Source: Symsagittifera roscoffensis
Taxonomy: Eukaryota > Xenacoelomorpha > Acoela > Convolutidae
Length of the DNA: 64,000 nt
Reading direction: 5' to 3'
Assembly (NCBI RefSeq): GCF_963678635.1
Contig: NC_087063.1
Span: 18,645,814 to 18,709,813, forward strand
Of this stretch, positions 23,925 through 35,001 are shown one piece after another. Under the pieces are notes generated by a model, which saw nothing but the letters and a program-made list of their open reading frames with translations, ran no database searches and was not told the DNA's origin. Both the position numbers and the translations under genes were made by a program. Within the stretch, counting starts at the first letter, position 1; every line of letters begins with the position of its first letter.

Positions 23925-24037
23925 CTCCCTCATAGCAGCTTTTAGAGGTTGGCCGACCAATAACTAATTGCGTAAAGTAGTACCAAAGGGGGTGCCCTTT
24001 TGAGGGTCAATAGGCTGAATCCCTAATTCCGCCTCTG
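23925..24037 (+). mobile_element. hAT-type MITE 3' fragment
   Basis: It keeps TTGGCCGACCAATAAC, ACCAAAGGGGG, GGCTGAATCCC and the terminal ATTCCGCCTCTG, all diverged. It lies 36 bases before the last receptor exon. Confidence 0.6.
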
Positions 24038-24072
24038 ATGCCACATCGCCTAATTCCCAACATATTTTTCAG

Positions 24073-24881
24073 CCTCGATTCTTCATGAAGAACTTAGGAC
24101 CCAAAGCACCTCGTGGGAGGTGATAGAAGTTACTTCTATCCAACAAGATTACAAGCATCAGGACACAACTTACTCAAGCCTCCTCTTCTCTGTACATGTG
24201 AAGAGACGAAGCGCCTTCTACGTTGCAAACGTCATACTTCCTGGCATTGCAATCAACTATCTGAGCATGTTCAATTTTGCGATTCCACCTGAATCGGGTG
24301 AAAAAATAGGCTACGGGGTCACAATTTTCTTGGCACAAACAGTCAACATGATGCTCATTTCGAACTTCATGCCTCAGGGCGCCAGTTCGATTCCCCTATT
24401 GGGCCAGTATCTTCTCTTTTCTCTAAGTTTCATTGCGCTGAGTCTTCTACTTACCATCTACATGGTTTCGCTTTACATTGATCCGATGCCGGAGAAGTGT
24501 AAGGGAAGGCAACTGTTACGATTCGCTCTCATGAAAGTTCGTCCGATTTTGGGTCCAAAGTTTCCAAGTTCTAAGCCAATAAAATATGTGCACGGAACAC
24601 TGTCAATTGCCTCCGCCCTCCCTTTTATTGGAGCGGACAAGAGAGAAGTGAGTGCTGCTCAAAATGGCGGCAAAGATAACAATACCGAGGTCATTCGACC
24701 GGCTAGAAAGAATTCTGAAAAAACTTCGGTGGGAGACTTGACGGAACGTGAACAAATGGTGGTTGGATGCGAAACATTGAACCGAATGTGTTTCATTGTC
24801 TCGTTTCTCCTCATGACTATCGTTACGTCTGGGTACATGATAGTTCTGATGAACTACTCGCACAGCAAACTCAATGCATGA
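24073..24881 (+). CDS. Cys-loop receptor last exon: loop C to M4
   Basis: Acceptor TTTTTCAG. It reads SILHEELRTQSTSWEVIEV, then a loop C region (QQDYKHQDTTYSS) without the adjacent cysteine pair of nicotinic alpha subunits, so this is a non-alpha-like or divergent subunit. Four membrane segments follow: M1 (FYVANVILPGIAINYL), M2 after PESGEKIGYG with VTIFLAQTVNMMLISNF, M3 (YLLFSLSFIALSLLLTIYMV), a cytoplasmic loop of about 95 residues that is Lys/Arg-rich, and M4 (CFIVSFLLMTIVTSGYMIVL). Glu at the -1' position of M2 (GEK) predicts cation selectivity, as in acetylcholine and serotonin type-3 receptors. The frame ends at TGA 24879-24881. Ligand identity cannot be read from the sequence. Confidence 0.93.
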
Positions 24882-25407
24882 TAAGACTCCGAAAATTCCG
24901 AAGAGCAAACATGACTTCAAATGATCTAACCAATATGTCAAAATGACCACGCTCACAACTGTATTTTTTCTGGACAGTGATCTAATTCACAGTCGACCTA
25001 GTGCGCATGCTCATAGCTTTTGGATAAGTGCTTTATTAATCGTGGCATTATTCGTTTGGTGCCGTAACAGCCGATTGCCAATAAGGCAAAAAACTTAAGA
25101 ATGTAGTCTATTTTTTTTCTTAACTTTATTCACCTTGGCTTTTTTGAGCGGAAAAACTGTTACAATCTGTTTCGCATTGAAAGCAAAATAATGGTGAACT
25201 CTGAACTGTTTTTATTGGTACGATCAATGGATGGACGACCTATCCTATGACGCGAAGTTTTTTGTTTCCAATGAAACTCGCCGCAGCTTTGGTAGCTTTG
25301 GAGTTCATAAAATATTGGTTTTGAGAAATTAAATGCATCCAAGTCTCAATTGTAGCTATAGATAATGAAATCTAAATTTAAATTTTGCCTCCTTTGATTC
25401 AAAACAT

Positions 25408-25520
25408 GGAGATCCAAATGATCCGGCTTGCCTAACCATGGATTTTCAGCTATTTGACCCTGGCTAGCCCAACCAGGCGTCCAAGCAAAAATCAATATCT
25501 TAAACTGCAGGGACTATCCT
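25408..25520 (+). repeat. Dispersed repeat shared with 6045-6150
   Basis: Conserved blocks ATCCGGCTTGCCTAACC, GGATTTTCAGCTATTTGACC, CTGGCTAGCCC and AAACTGCAGGGACTAT. The family is not identified. Confidence 0.65.
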
Positions 25521-25633
25521 GAACTTCCTGGATGTATAAAAACCAGGGGCTGGCTCTAAATGATACAATTTACAAAATCAAAAACAGGCCACAAGAACAG
25601 AGTTTTTAGTGAAAATTTTAGGGTCTTTGAAAA

Positions 25634-26383
25634 AAAACAAGACTGCCCGTATCAGGGCGAAGCCTTGAATGTTCCGACTGCCTAGAGCAGTATTGAAAAG
25701 AACAAATGAAATGTAAGAAAATAAAACGATTTTTTTTTTTCAAATTTGAGAAAATTTGTGAAAATCCTTACTACCATATGCCATATAAAATAAAAAAGAT
25801 AGATTTTGCTCCTAATAACAAATCAATTAAGGCAAATAATCTTCCTTCAACGAATTTAGAACGATTTATACGAGTATCAAATCTCTGCTTATGCGGTAAA
25901 AGCCAAAATATAAATCGCGCGTTGATTGTCCCAAACTGGCCAAAATGGCAATCGTCAAACCCCCATAACTTCACAAAAAAAATCACAAGTAAAATTTTTC
26001 GAATTTAAGCTTAGGAAATAAATACTCGTAAAATTATGAGGGTTTAAAGAATGCCATGTTGGCATATTTGTGACAATTAACGCGCGAAATATTTCGCGCT
26101 ATTAACGCGTAAGCGGAGAATTAATCCGTCTTAAAATCGTTCCAAAATGGTTGAAAAAAGCTTATTTGCCATAACTGATTTGTTACAAGGAGCTAAATCT
26201 AACTTTTTGTACTTTATATGGCGTGTGGGGGGATGATTTTCATTAAAAAATTCAAATTTTAGAAAAAAAAATTTTCATTTTATTTTATTACATTTAATTG
26301 TTTAATGTTATTACTGCTCCATAAAACCTTAAAAGGCAGTCGGAACACTCAACGCTTCGCCCTGATACGAGCAGTTTTGTTTA
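25634..26383. mobile_element. Foldback element, two arms of about 340-370 bp
   Basis: The left arm (25634-25990), reverse-complemented, aligns along its length with the right arm (26010-26383): outer ends AAACAARACTGC with CGTATCAGGGCGAAG and GTTCCGACTGCC, then the GGGGATGATTTT, GTTGAAG and CGTAAGCGGAG blocks. No ORF of note lies within it. A perfect 18-bp palindrome (GCGCGAAATATTTCGCGC) sits in the right arm. It belongs to a family with at least five other partial copies in the window. Confidence 0.85.
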
Positions 26384-26639
26384 GAATTTTATCTGATTGT
26401 ACAATGAAAAAAACCTTCTCATTCCTTTGTTTGTCAGATTAGCTTCGTTCATGCTCAATTTATCCTGAATGCGATTTATTTAAGCGTGGCAAATTATCCC
26501 GCACAACAAAATCGTTCCAAATTGAAATGAGGCTTGATAATTAGTCGTAATAATTTCGTACGACTTGAAATTTTACGTTTTGGTTTTTAGGTTTATAGGT
26601 TTTCAAAATTTATAGGTTTTCAATTTTTTCTTTTCTCAA

Positions 26640-26890
26640 AACCTATTCGATATGAATTAGGGAACAATCGGAGAATTCAGGGCTTTGCCCTGATTTACGA
26701 GCACTCTTGTTTGCCTTTATTGATTTGCTACTACGAGCAAAAAATATCATTTTCTACTAAATATGGCGAGTGGAGGGATGATTTTCAGAAAAAATCTCAA
26801 ATTAAAATGTTATATTTATTTTTTTCTTGTCATAGACCTTAAAAAGCAGTCGGAACATTCAGGTCTTTACCCTGATACGAGCAGTTTTGT
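26640..26890 (+). repeat. Two solo ends of the foldback family
   Basis: Around 26660-26710 and 26762-26890 the terminal sequence recurs (CAGTCGGAACATTCAGG, CCCTGATACGAGCAGT), the second preceded by ATGGCGAGTGGAGGGATGAT. Both lack the opposite arm. Confidence 0.7.
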
Positions 26891-26944
26891 TTTCCTTGTT
26901 CTTGATTTTATCGTAAAAGGCAAAGTGATACATTTTGTTTCCGC

Positions 26945-27190
26945 AAAAATACTAGAGCGCAAACGAGGAAGACGCAGAGTTCTTTTTCGAAGTTTGATTT
27001 TTTTAGACTGAATTAACTCTGAAACCTGAAAAGATTGTCAAGCCTAAATTAAGTTAGGAGGAAAATAATGCAAGAGCTATGGGACTGAGTTGCACTATTG
27101 ATTAAAGTTCCAATTTTTGACAAAAGCGAAGAATAAAATTGCGATCTAGTTGGTTTTATTTATCGAGAATTTTTTTTTGTAACAAGAATA
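26945..27190 (+). repeat. Direct repeat, copy A
   Basis: Aligns with 27590-27860: AGTGCAAACGA-like start, GACTGAGTTGCA, AAAGCGAAGAA and GTTTTATTT blocks in the same order and spacing. Unknown family. Confidence 0.6.
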
Positions 27191-27589
27191 CTCAAGCCAC
27201 AACTGATTCCGAATTGAAATTTAGCACCACTGTGTAGATCTGGTACTAATGCTCCTATCACCTACAGTAGCCCTCTGAGCATCTGAACACTTTATTTGTA
27301 ACAGGCATACACTTTAAATCTTCAGGCTTTTTTAAAATGTGTCTGATAGAAAAAAACTGATACATACTTATTTTTAACAACTAATTTTTGTAGACCGCGA
27401 ACTGGCTCCAAATATATCCTGGTTACCTAATCAAAGGTTTTCAGCTGAAAATTGGTAAGACGATAAAAAAAGTAAGAAATTGATAATTTTTTTGTCTGGT
27501 AACCTACAGTTTGATATAACTACAATGAATGCCCAAAAAAAATTAAAGCAATTGGAGGGTCAGCAGCGAATACCAGAGTGCAAACGAGA

Positions 27590-27860
27590 AAGTCTCTGTC
27601 TTTTTTTTGCATTACTAGAGTGCAAACAAGAAAGTAGCAGTCTTTTTTTCTCATTTTGAATATCGGAGACTGAAGAAACTTTTGAGCCTTAAACGACTGT
27701 GAGGCCAAAACTAGGTTTGGAGGGAATTAATGTAAGAGCGAGCTGTGACTGAGTTGCATCATTGAATATTATTCCGATTTTGTACGAAAGCGAAGAAATA
27801 GCTGCGCTGGAGATAGTTTTATTTCTCCAGACACTTTACGAATTTTAACTATCTTATTTT
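27590..27860 (+). repeat. Direct repeat, copy B
   Basis: Second copy of the 26945-27190 sequence. It additionally contains a short internal duplication of AGAGTGCAAACRAGAAAGT. Confidence 0.6.
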
Positions 27861-28314
27861 GGAAGGATTGTTTTTTGCATCAACTCAACGCTATTGATGT
27901 CTTGAATTTATTATCAAAAAAAAATATGGTCAAACATTTTCTGTAAAACTAAGAGGGTTTTGACAATTTCCAATATAAGATGAACAATTTCCCCCTGCAA
28001 ACTAAGACCAACCTTAAATTTAACAAAGAACAAAGAAATTCAATGAACTTGAAATATGATCATTTTTTGTTTCAAGGAAGTGTATTTTTTCAAAAATTAT
28101 GCAATAGCCAAAAAACAGCAGAAGAAAAACGGCCCGAGTCTGACAATTCAGCAAGATTTCTCAAACGTCAAAACTATGAAGACCATTTTCAACCTTTAAA
28201 GAACAGAAGCCATATATTATTCGTATAAAAAAATTTATTACTACCGTGAAGATCTGCACCAGACGCTCTCATTACATGCAGTACATATAAGTGCACTCAA
28301 AAACAGTCCAAAAA

Positions 28315-28440
28315 ATTGCGTAAAAAAATCTCAAAATTGTACGATGGGAGACCCTTTGGACCAGCAGGGGGTCTTATCCCTGAGAGAAAAAAAACAACCG
28401 ACCACCCCCTCCCCCACCCCTAAATCCGGTGTTGAGTACC
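28315..28440 (+). mobile_element. hAT-type MITE 3' fragment
   Basis: Keeps GACCCTTTGGACCAGCAGGGGG, TATCCCTGAG and CCCCTAAATCCGGTG, diverged from the complete copy's end. Confidence 0.55.
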
Positions 28441-29509
28441 ACAATTAATCATCGAAAAAAAACATGTAATTTGAAAGCACTTTCATTTGCGAGTCGATTT
28501 TTTTTTCAATAATGAGTGAAATTGGCGCTCGGTCTTTTTTATTAGTATTAATTTCGAGCATAAGGGGATTTTGAGCAGGCTTATAATAATATTGATTGTA
28601 TAAACCATATAATTTGAATAAGGCTGCGAAAATCCTGTAATTTTTTTTTAGTTTTTTTTCAGAGTCTCCCCAAACAAAATTTGTAAAATAAATTGAAAAA
28701 GGTCACAGAACCATCTTTTTGCCGGGAAGTCAAAAAAATGATTGACAAAGGTCACATAATCATTATATTTTTGCCGGGAAGTCAGCAAAGCTACTTGAGT
28801 CAGTCCTGCAAATGTAATGGTCTTCAAAAATTGGACACAGATCAGAAAACGGCAAGCGTTACCTCTGCGACGACATCCGGCGAAAAGGAGATCCAACCGT
28901 AATTGTTGCAGTCTCGATCTGGAGTCGCAGAGATAATCATTGCTGTTTCAGGCCCTGATCAGTAACCACTAATCAATGATCAGAGTCAAAAATGGATACA
29001 GTTCGGAATAAGCTCTTTAATATATCTAAATCTGCGCTGAAAATCTCAGCTCTGAGGTAGCTCTGATTAATCTTTGATACAGCGATGAAGTTCAAAGTTA
29101 GCGCGTAACTATCTCTGAATCTGGGCTGATTTCTTGAAGGACCATCGTCACACTGAATTATCCATTATTCAGTAATGTAATTTACTTAGAATTTTCAGCG
29201 CTGTTTCAGGCCTCGATCAGTGGCCCCTTTATCAATGATCAGTTCATTTGAAGCACTGATTCGAATCCCTGTCGCTGACCCTTATACAATTAAGCTCGAG
29301 TGACTGTAGCCTAAATTGGCAGGTTTCAACCATTTTTTTTCTCTAACTCGCTTCAGAGTTGTTTGTTTCGAATTATCCTATAAAAAGAGTTATCTGCCAT
29401 TAAAAACCTACTGTGAACTGTTATTTCAACCGAATGTATTGGATAACTGTAGGTTTTTTTTGAGAGATAAGGATTGGAGCGACCAAATTTTGGCGCCCCA
29501 CAAGTGACA

Positions 29510-29935
29510 AGGGTACAGCGAAAGTGTCCGATCACGGCAGAGAATCCAAACCTCATCAGAGCCAAAAAATATTGACGAAGTGTCCAAAATGGCACAGTTG
29601 GCCAAAAGTTGACGGAAGTGATGCCAATGGCCGAGCGAGTGTTCACTAAGCCGATCAGCAATTGGCCAAAAGACCTCGGAAGCGAAAATATTGGCCGAGT
29701 GTTATCCAGTCGTCCAAATACCCAGCTGGCCAAAAGTCGTGGGAAGCGAAAGTATTGACCTAGTGCCCAGTTAGCGGAAGTTACAGCTGCCGTAGACTCT
29801 TAGGGAGTGAAAAAACTGACCGAGTGTCTAGTTGGCGGAACACCCAGTCGACCGAAAGTCTTAAGTATTAGCCGAGCATCCAGCTGTCCAAGTCTGCAGC
29901 TGAACAAACTCTCAGATGGCCGAAAATTGTCATAT
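29510..29935. repeat. Degenerate minisatellite, period about 60 bp
   Basis: Six or so diverged units share AGTTGGCCAAAAGT, GGAAGCGAAARTATTGGCCGAGTGTT and CCCAG-type phrases. Units differ by substitutions and small indels. GC content is higher than in the surroundings. The minus-strand open frames across it are products of the repeat. Confidence 0.65.
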
Positions 29936-30107
29936 GGTGTACTTAATTGAAATGGTTGAAACCTGTTGTGTGCAAGTTGCCGATGAGCCTCCCGGTATTT
30001 ACAAACTCCCAATTTTTGTCTTATCTCAAAACATGTAAAACAGAACAATTTTCGAAGCTGTAAGTTTACATACGATGTCAGAAGTATATGTTGGATGAAT
30101 TCAGCCA

Positions 30108-30460
30108 GGGGGGGGGGGGGTTGATGACCCCATGTATTAACATAGGCTATAGAGTATCTGGTCATCACCCTATGTATTAACATAGGCTATAGATTTATCA
30201 ATGTATTAAGATAGGGAATAGGTTTCCCAAGGTATTAAGATAGCAGGTTTCAGATGGTAAGTTTTTTTTCGGCGCCCGAATTTCCCATGTATAGCGTATA
30301 GACTTCCTTATGTATTAGAAATTCATTGAAGGGAATGAAAAACTCATTAAGATAGGAAAAAGGTTTCCTAATGTTTTAAGATAGGGAATGGTAAGGTTTC
30401 AGATGCTAAGATGGTAAGTTTCAAAAAAAATTTATGGCGCCCGAATTGTTTGGCGCTCGT
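30108..30460 (+). repeat. Left terminal inverted repeat region of the Polinton
   Basis: It starts with a run of 13 G (30108-30120), then several subrepeats of about 30 bp with the phrase ATGTATTAAGATAGGGAATAGG. Its reverse complement recurs at 46990-47184 and again at 48885-49109, both ending in a C run. This marks one end of the Polinton. Confidence 0.8.
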
Positions 30461-30859
30461 TTTTGCCAATGTTCCAGATTTTAAATGTTTCCCTAATAGA
30501 AAAAACCATATATTGTTAACTCAAACGTAGCCTTTAAAAAGAATTTTTGTAAAAAGTTAATTACAGAGAAAATGTATTAATTCACGGCATCGTATACAAT
30601 TTTACTACATATTTTTTTTGTTTACAAATTTAGGGTCTTAGTATGTGTTCCATCAGAGTCAGCTTCCCGTTTACGGTAAAAATAGCTCGGTCCTTTTTTG
30701 TTTTGTTCATAAGTTGCGACTGCAGGGTTAATCATTTTGAATCCTATATTTGTTGACTTCAAATTCACTGCCTCATCCAAAAGTTGTCGATACTTTGCGA
30801 TCGGGCATTCGCCAGAGTCCTCTAATGCGCGTTTGTTCAGTCCTTTATTGCTAAACTTA

Positions 30860-33800
30860 TACTTTTGACTTTTACTATCATAACAGCAATAGTGTTATGA
30901 TAGCAATAGTTTTACTACACAGGCATAAAAATTCGGTGCATCTGAACTCCTCCTTGAACAATCCTGGTTCTCTCTTGTCATGTTTCTTATATTTGGCGCA
31001 ACAAGGACGGGGAAAAAGTTGTTTTTCACATCTGCTCTGAAATCGTCTCGACAGTACTTGCTTCGCTTTTCAGTCCATTCTGCCCACTTGCTAGGAAGGA
31101 TACATTCATCTAAATCTTCTTCTGCCAGAGCCAAATAGAGGGAATCTGTATCCATTTCGAGTTCTTTGAATTTGTTGATATCGCAAAACTTATCGAAAAA
31201 GTTTTAATACAGCTCCAACATTCTCAACTTGGCATACTGTAATTTAAAAAATTCTATAAAAATTGGTTCACGATGCTCTATAGTAAATTCAACAAGCTCC
31301 ACTTCGTATACTTCTTTTGCTACGATACTGAAACTCTTGATGAATTGGTTATTGATAGCTTTGTGGGTTTTTCCGTCTCTAGGATATTTTGTCATTGTAT
31401 GATTTGATCTGTCCACTATTTGATAGCCGTAGGAACTATTTTCTAGAGGTTTCATTGTTTCGGCTACTACGCCAGATAATGGACTTTTACCGCCGGCTCG
31501 CCTAGCATCAACAACAGACTGAAGAAACTGTTGAATAGTTTACACGGTGTGTATTGTACAAATTGATGAATTTTTGTACACTGTAGTCCAGGATCCAAGT
31601 AAAAGTTGAAAAGTGGTGTGATAGTTCCGTTGGTCAACTTGAAGCTCGATATCAACACTCGTTGCAGTTGTTTTAACAAATCGTTTTCTTCCGCATATGT
31701 CTCCATATTTTCCCCAATATCGTTTATTTTCCCCAATATCGTTTTTGAAAATAGGAGGGAAATTGGAAAACTTTGCTTTGAGCTCATCTGGAAAACTCAG
31801 ACCGCATTGCACGTAGCCGAACATTGTTTCATTTCTAATGTTTTGCACTAGTGAATTGGCAGAAAGAGGGCTTTTGAAAAGAAAGTGAGTTCTAACGTAA
31901 TTTTTCACGTCTACCTTGTTTTTAAATTGATCCCACCAACTACACTCCTACATTTCTTCTATAGAGTATCCTTTTTCTCGAATGTAATCTTTTCGAAGCT
32001 CATCCACTTCTATTTTCTTGGTTCCTCGTTTGATATCATCATCACTTAGGCTCCGTCTAATTTCTTGACAAAGGCAAAAATGGAAATAACAACCCATTGC
32101 TTCAAAGACAGTCTTACAATAGTTGCAATAACCGTCAACACTGAAGAAATCAATTTTTTTCTGGGTGCCTGTAGTGTAGTAACTCTCAATTTTGTATTCA
32201 AGTCTGGTTGCTTGAAAGTATGACATGACCATATTTTCAAACTTTCAAACTCGATTCTGCCTTGCCTTGAGTTTTTGTGTTTCTTCATCGTAGTCCCATC
32301 TCGTATACAAGCCTGTGGGCATATCCTGACACATTGAATAAGGATAGAGTTGACTAGCATCAATACCAACGATTGACTTACACAAGTTGTTTGATTTTCG
32401 AATAAAAGTTTCGTTTGCTACTGCTTTCTTTGTGAAAACAATTGAGGGACCACCGGTCATATCTTACCGTTTTTTTCAAGCAAGTCACTATCACTGGAAA
32501 AAAAATGGGTAAAATTTATAGTCGGTTGACTTGTGTAGATAGGTATTTGCTAAATTCGGTAGTGTGCAGCCGAGCTTTAGCATGTCTATCCCTTTGTCAT
32601 GATAAAATTCAATCATTTTCCGCATAGCATCAAGGACAAGAACAACATCCTTCTGGTTATACTTTTGTAGAAATTCTCGAAATGTTGACACCTGTTCCTG
32701 TTCCCAGCTGGATTTCAAGTAATTGTAGTTTTCCAATCCAATAAGTGGTTTTTTTTTCACCCCGAGTTTTTTTCAAGGCTTGCTCTTCAGTTAATCTAGT
32801 ATTGAGAAGCTTCTGAAAATGGTCATACTCTTTATCGAGAGGGTTGCTATTCTTCAGTTTGCTGTAGAAGTCATCATACGAGGGTAGTTTTTGTTCATCA
32901 AGCTTGTTCGGACTATCAAACTACTCGTATGGAAAGTGTCTTTTCATCTCACTGGCTCAGTAAGCTTTTAGAAAAGAGTCTAAAATAGTAGCTAAAACCA
33001 AAAACTTCATTTGTCCAGAAGCTGAACATCTTCAAATTTGAACGAAGTCGTTTCTTTCTTGTTAACAAAGGTTCAATTTCTTTTTCGTTGATACGGTAGG
33101 GAACGAGGTATGATTTAATGACGTTTTTACTATACCGACCATTGTTGACTCCAAATACTGGCAGAGTATTAGTGTATCTCTCTAGGTGTTGCATCAAATC
33201 AATCAATTGATTATTTTGAATCCTGAGAAAGTGAGTGGATGCGTCTGTTTCTTCCCCTTACTCGATACATTCTTCTTCGTACTCTCTTGCTTCACTATTG
33301 TTGAAACTGCCTCGTTCATTAAGGATACCGAAAATCAAATGTAGCCGCTTTATGATGATATTTTCATTTTCTAGAAAGTTTGATCGCATTTCGGCTTTGT
33401 TTTTTTCCTCTAGCAACTCCAAGTTTGCCACAAAGTCAATTATGAAAGATTATGGATCTTTGTCACACAAAAATATAGGTTTATTACGCAAATTGGATGG
33501 AATTGACACTGATATGATTTCATGCTGCCCAATTCAAGTTTTTTTTTTCTGTCGGTTTTACTTCTTCGGATGGCATGCAAATTGATTCAAAGTCAAAAAT
33601 AGACAGTTTTGAATAAAGTTTTTAAATAAGTTGGTATACTCAATATTGAACCCATCCAGTTTTTCAAACAACGTCTCTTGTAGAGTGTAAACTTTTTTAG
33701 TTTGAATGTTTTGATTCCATTTTTGCATCGTAGTAGATGCTTGTTGAATTTTTGAGATAGATTGAAAAATGAAACGCAAGTTGGGCATCGGAAGCATTTG

Positions 33801-35001
33801 AAGAAGTTGTAGATGTTATTGACGTGAATAATGTGGTTGTTGTATCGTAGAAGTTTAATTCTATTCTCGTATTTACCAATTTTTCTCCGAGCTAATTCAC
33901 CCACAAAATCTACATCTTCAATTTCGATATCGTAGATAAAGATGTTTTTCTCTGCTACATCTTCAACTTTTGGTAGACTATTCATCAAAACTCCACGAAA
34001 TTGATTCGGATCACAACCCAATTTTTCAAGAAAAATCTTGGATGTGGATGTTTCAAGACGAGTTGTTCCATGCAAATGAAGTGCAAGAGCTCGAAACAAA
34101 CACAAATTGTCAATGTATGGTTGTTTTGTGTTTTGATCCGAAATCAAACCATTAACATGCTATTCCTCAGATGTGGTTCTGGAATCACTGAATCTGGACA
34201 TCCCATGGGTACATTTTTGAGTAAGGTGGCAAAAATTCTCTCATTAGTGACCAACTTGAATTGCCACTTTGTATTTTGTCTCTCCTGTGCACAAACATCA
34301 ACGATATCTTGCTTATTGACCTTGTTCTGTATGTTCGTCAAGTCTGCTTTAGTTGAAAGCAGAATAGATTTATCAAAAAATTTGTTATTTTCATGAGCGT
34401 AGAAATAACGGGATTTGCCGGTTTCTATATTACGTAATACAAATATCGAGGCAATGTTGATTTTTGCTGCTCAATCAAGTTTTTCAAATAATTGATCTAG
34501 TTTTTCTTTAACTAGATTAGGATCTAGTTTTGAAAATTGAAAACTGAATTCCTTGTGGCGTCCATTTTTGCCTCAGTATCTGTCAAGAAGTGTTGACAGG
34601 CGTTCAACTCATCTCGCAGCTGATCACTTTCTTCCTCGTTTTCCAAGTTTTTTTTTCAAATCCGCAACAGAACCACTCGTTTATTTTGCTTTCAACCCGT
34701 GATCTTTCTTGCAACATTGTTGAAGTGAATACTAGCTCGGAAAATTTTTCTCACACAATACACACTTTGTTGACTTCAGGGTTGATTTCACGTGCTTCTT
34801 GCTCGTATGGAAATTCATCTCTTGCTGGTTGTAAGTACAATAATTACATTCTGGACAAGAAATAAATCCTCGTACGCAACTATTGCGATGTCGAGCCGCA
34901 TTGGCTCTACTGTACTCTTTACAACAGTCCTCGCATTTCACTTTCTCATTCCTGTTAAGTGCTGGCATCTGGAAAAAAGTGGTAGATATAGCTTGTAGCA
35001 A
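30860..35001 (-). pseudogene. polB: Polinton protein-primed DNA polymerase B, degenerate
   Basis: Reading from 35001 downward: zinc-finger-like cysteines (CEDCCKEYS, CPECNYC, CVLC); a region with DNLCLFRALALHLHG; exonuclease-type segments around 33200 (PVFGVNNGRYSKNVIKSYL) and 32700 (YNQKDVVLVLDAMRKM, LGCTLPNLAN); polymerase motif A as GIDASQLYPYSM (about 32365); a cysteine-rich insert (YCNYCKTVFEAMGC); motif B as NSSYGYQIVDRS (about 31435); motif C as MDTDSLYLALAE (31155). This order is that of protein-primed family B polymerases of Mavericks/Polintons, which replicate the element from its ends. At least eight frame changes and stops, for example after KGYSIEEM at about 31950, make it inactive. 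It is the only gene on this strand of the element. Confidence 0.9.

Larger units (their letters stand above)
20442..24072 (+). other. Receptor intron (3.6 kb) filled with repeats
   Basis: GT-AG intron containing a hAT-MITE fragment (about 20585-20893), tRNA-derived SINE-like repeats (21105-21180, 21885-22190) and another MITE end (23925-24037). Open frames in it are short and unrelated to the receptor. Confidence 0.75.
24882..30107. other. Noncoding interval between the receptor gene and the Polinton
   Basis: No recognisable gene. It holds the foldback element 25634-26383, solo foldback ends (26640-26710, 26762-26890), a direct repeat pair (26945-27190 and 27590-27860), a MITE 3' fragment (28315-28440), a local duplication with GATCAGTRRCC...ATCAATGATCAG (28940-28985 and 29205-29245) and a degenerate minisatellite (29510-29935). 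No clear poly(A) signal for the receptor was seen. Confidence 0.65.

Noticed and set aside
29353-30183. Two minus-strand ORFs of about 126 codons
   Set aside because: They cross the minisatellite and the Polinton terminal repeat and have no domain.
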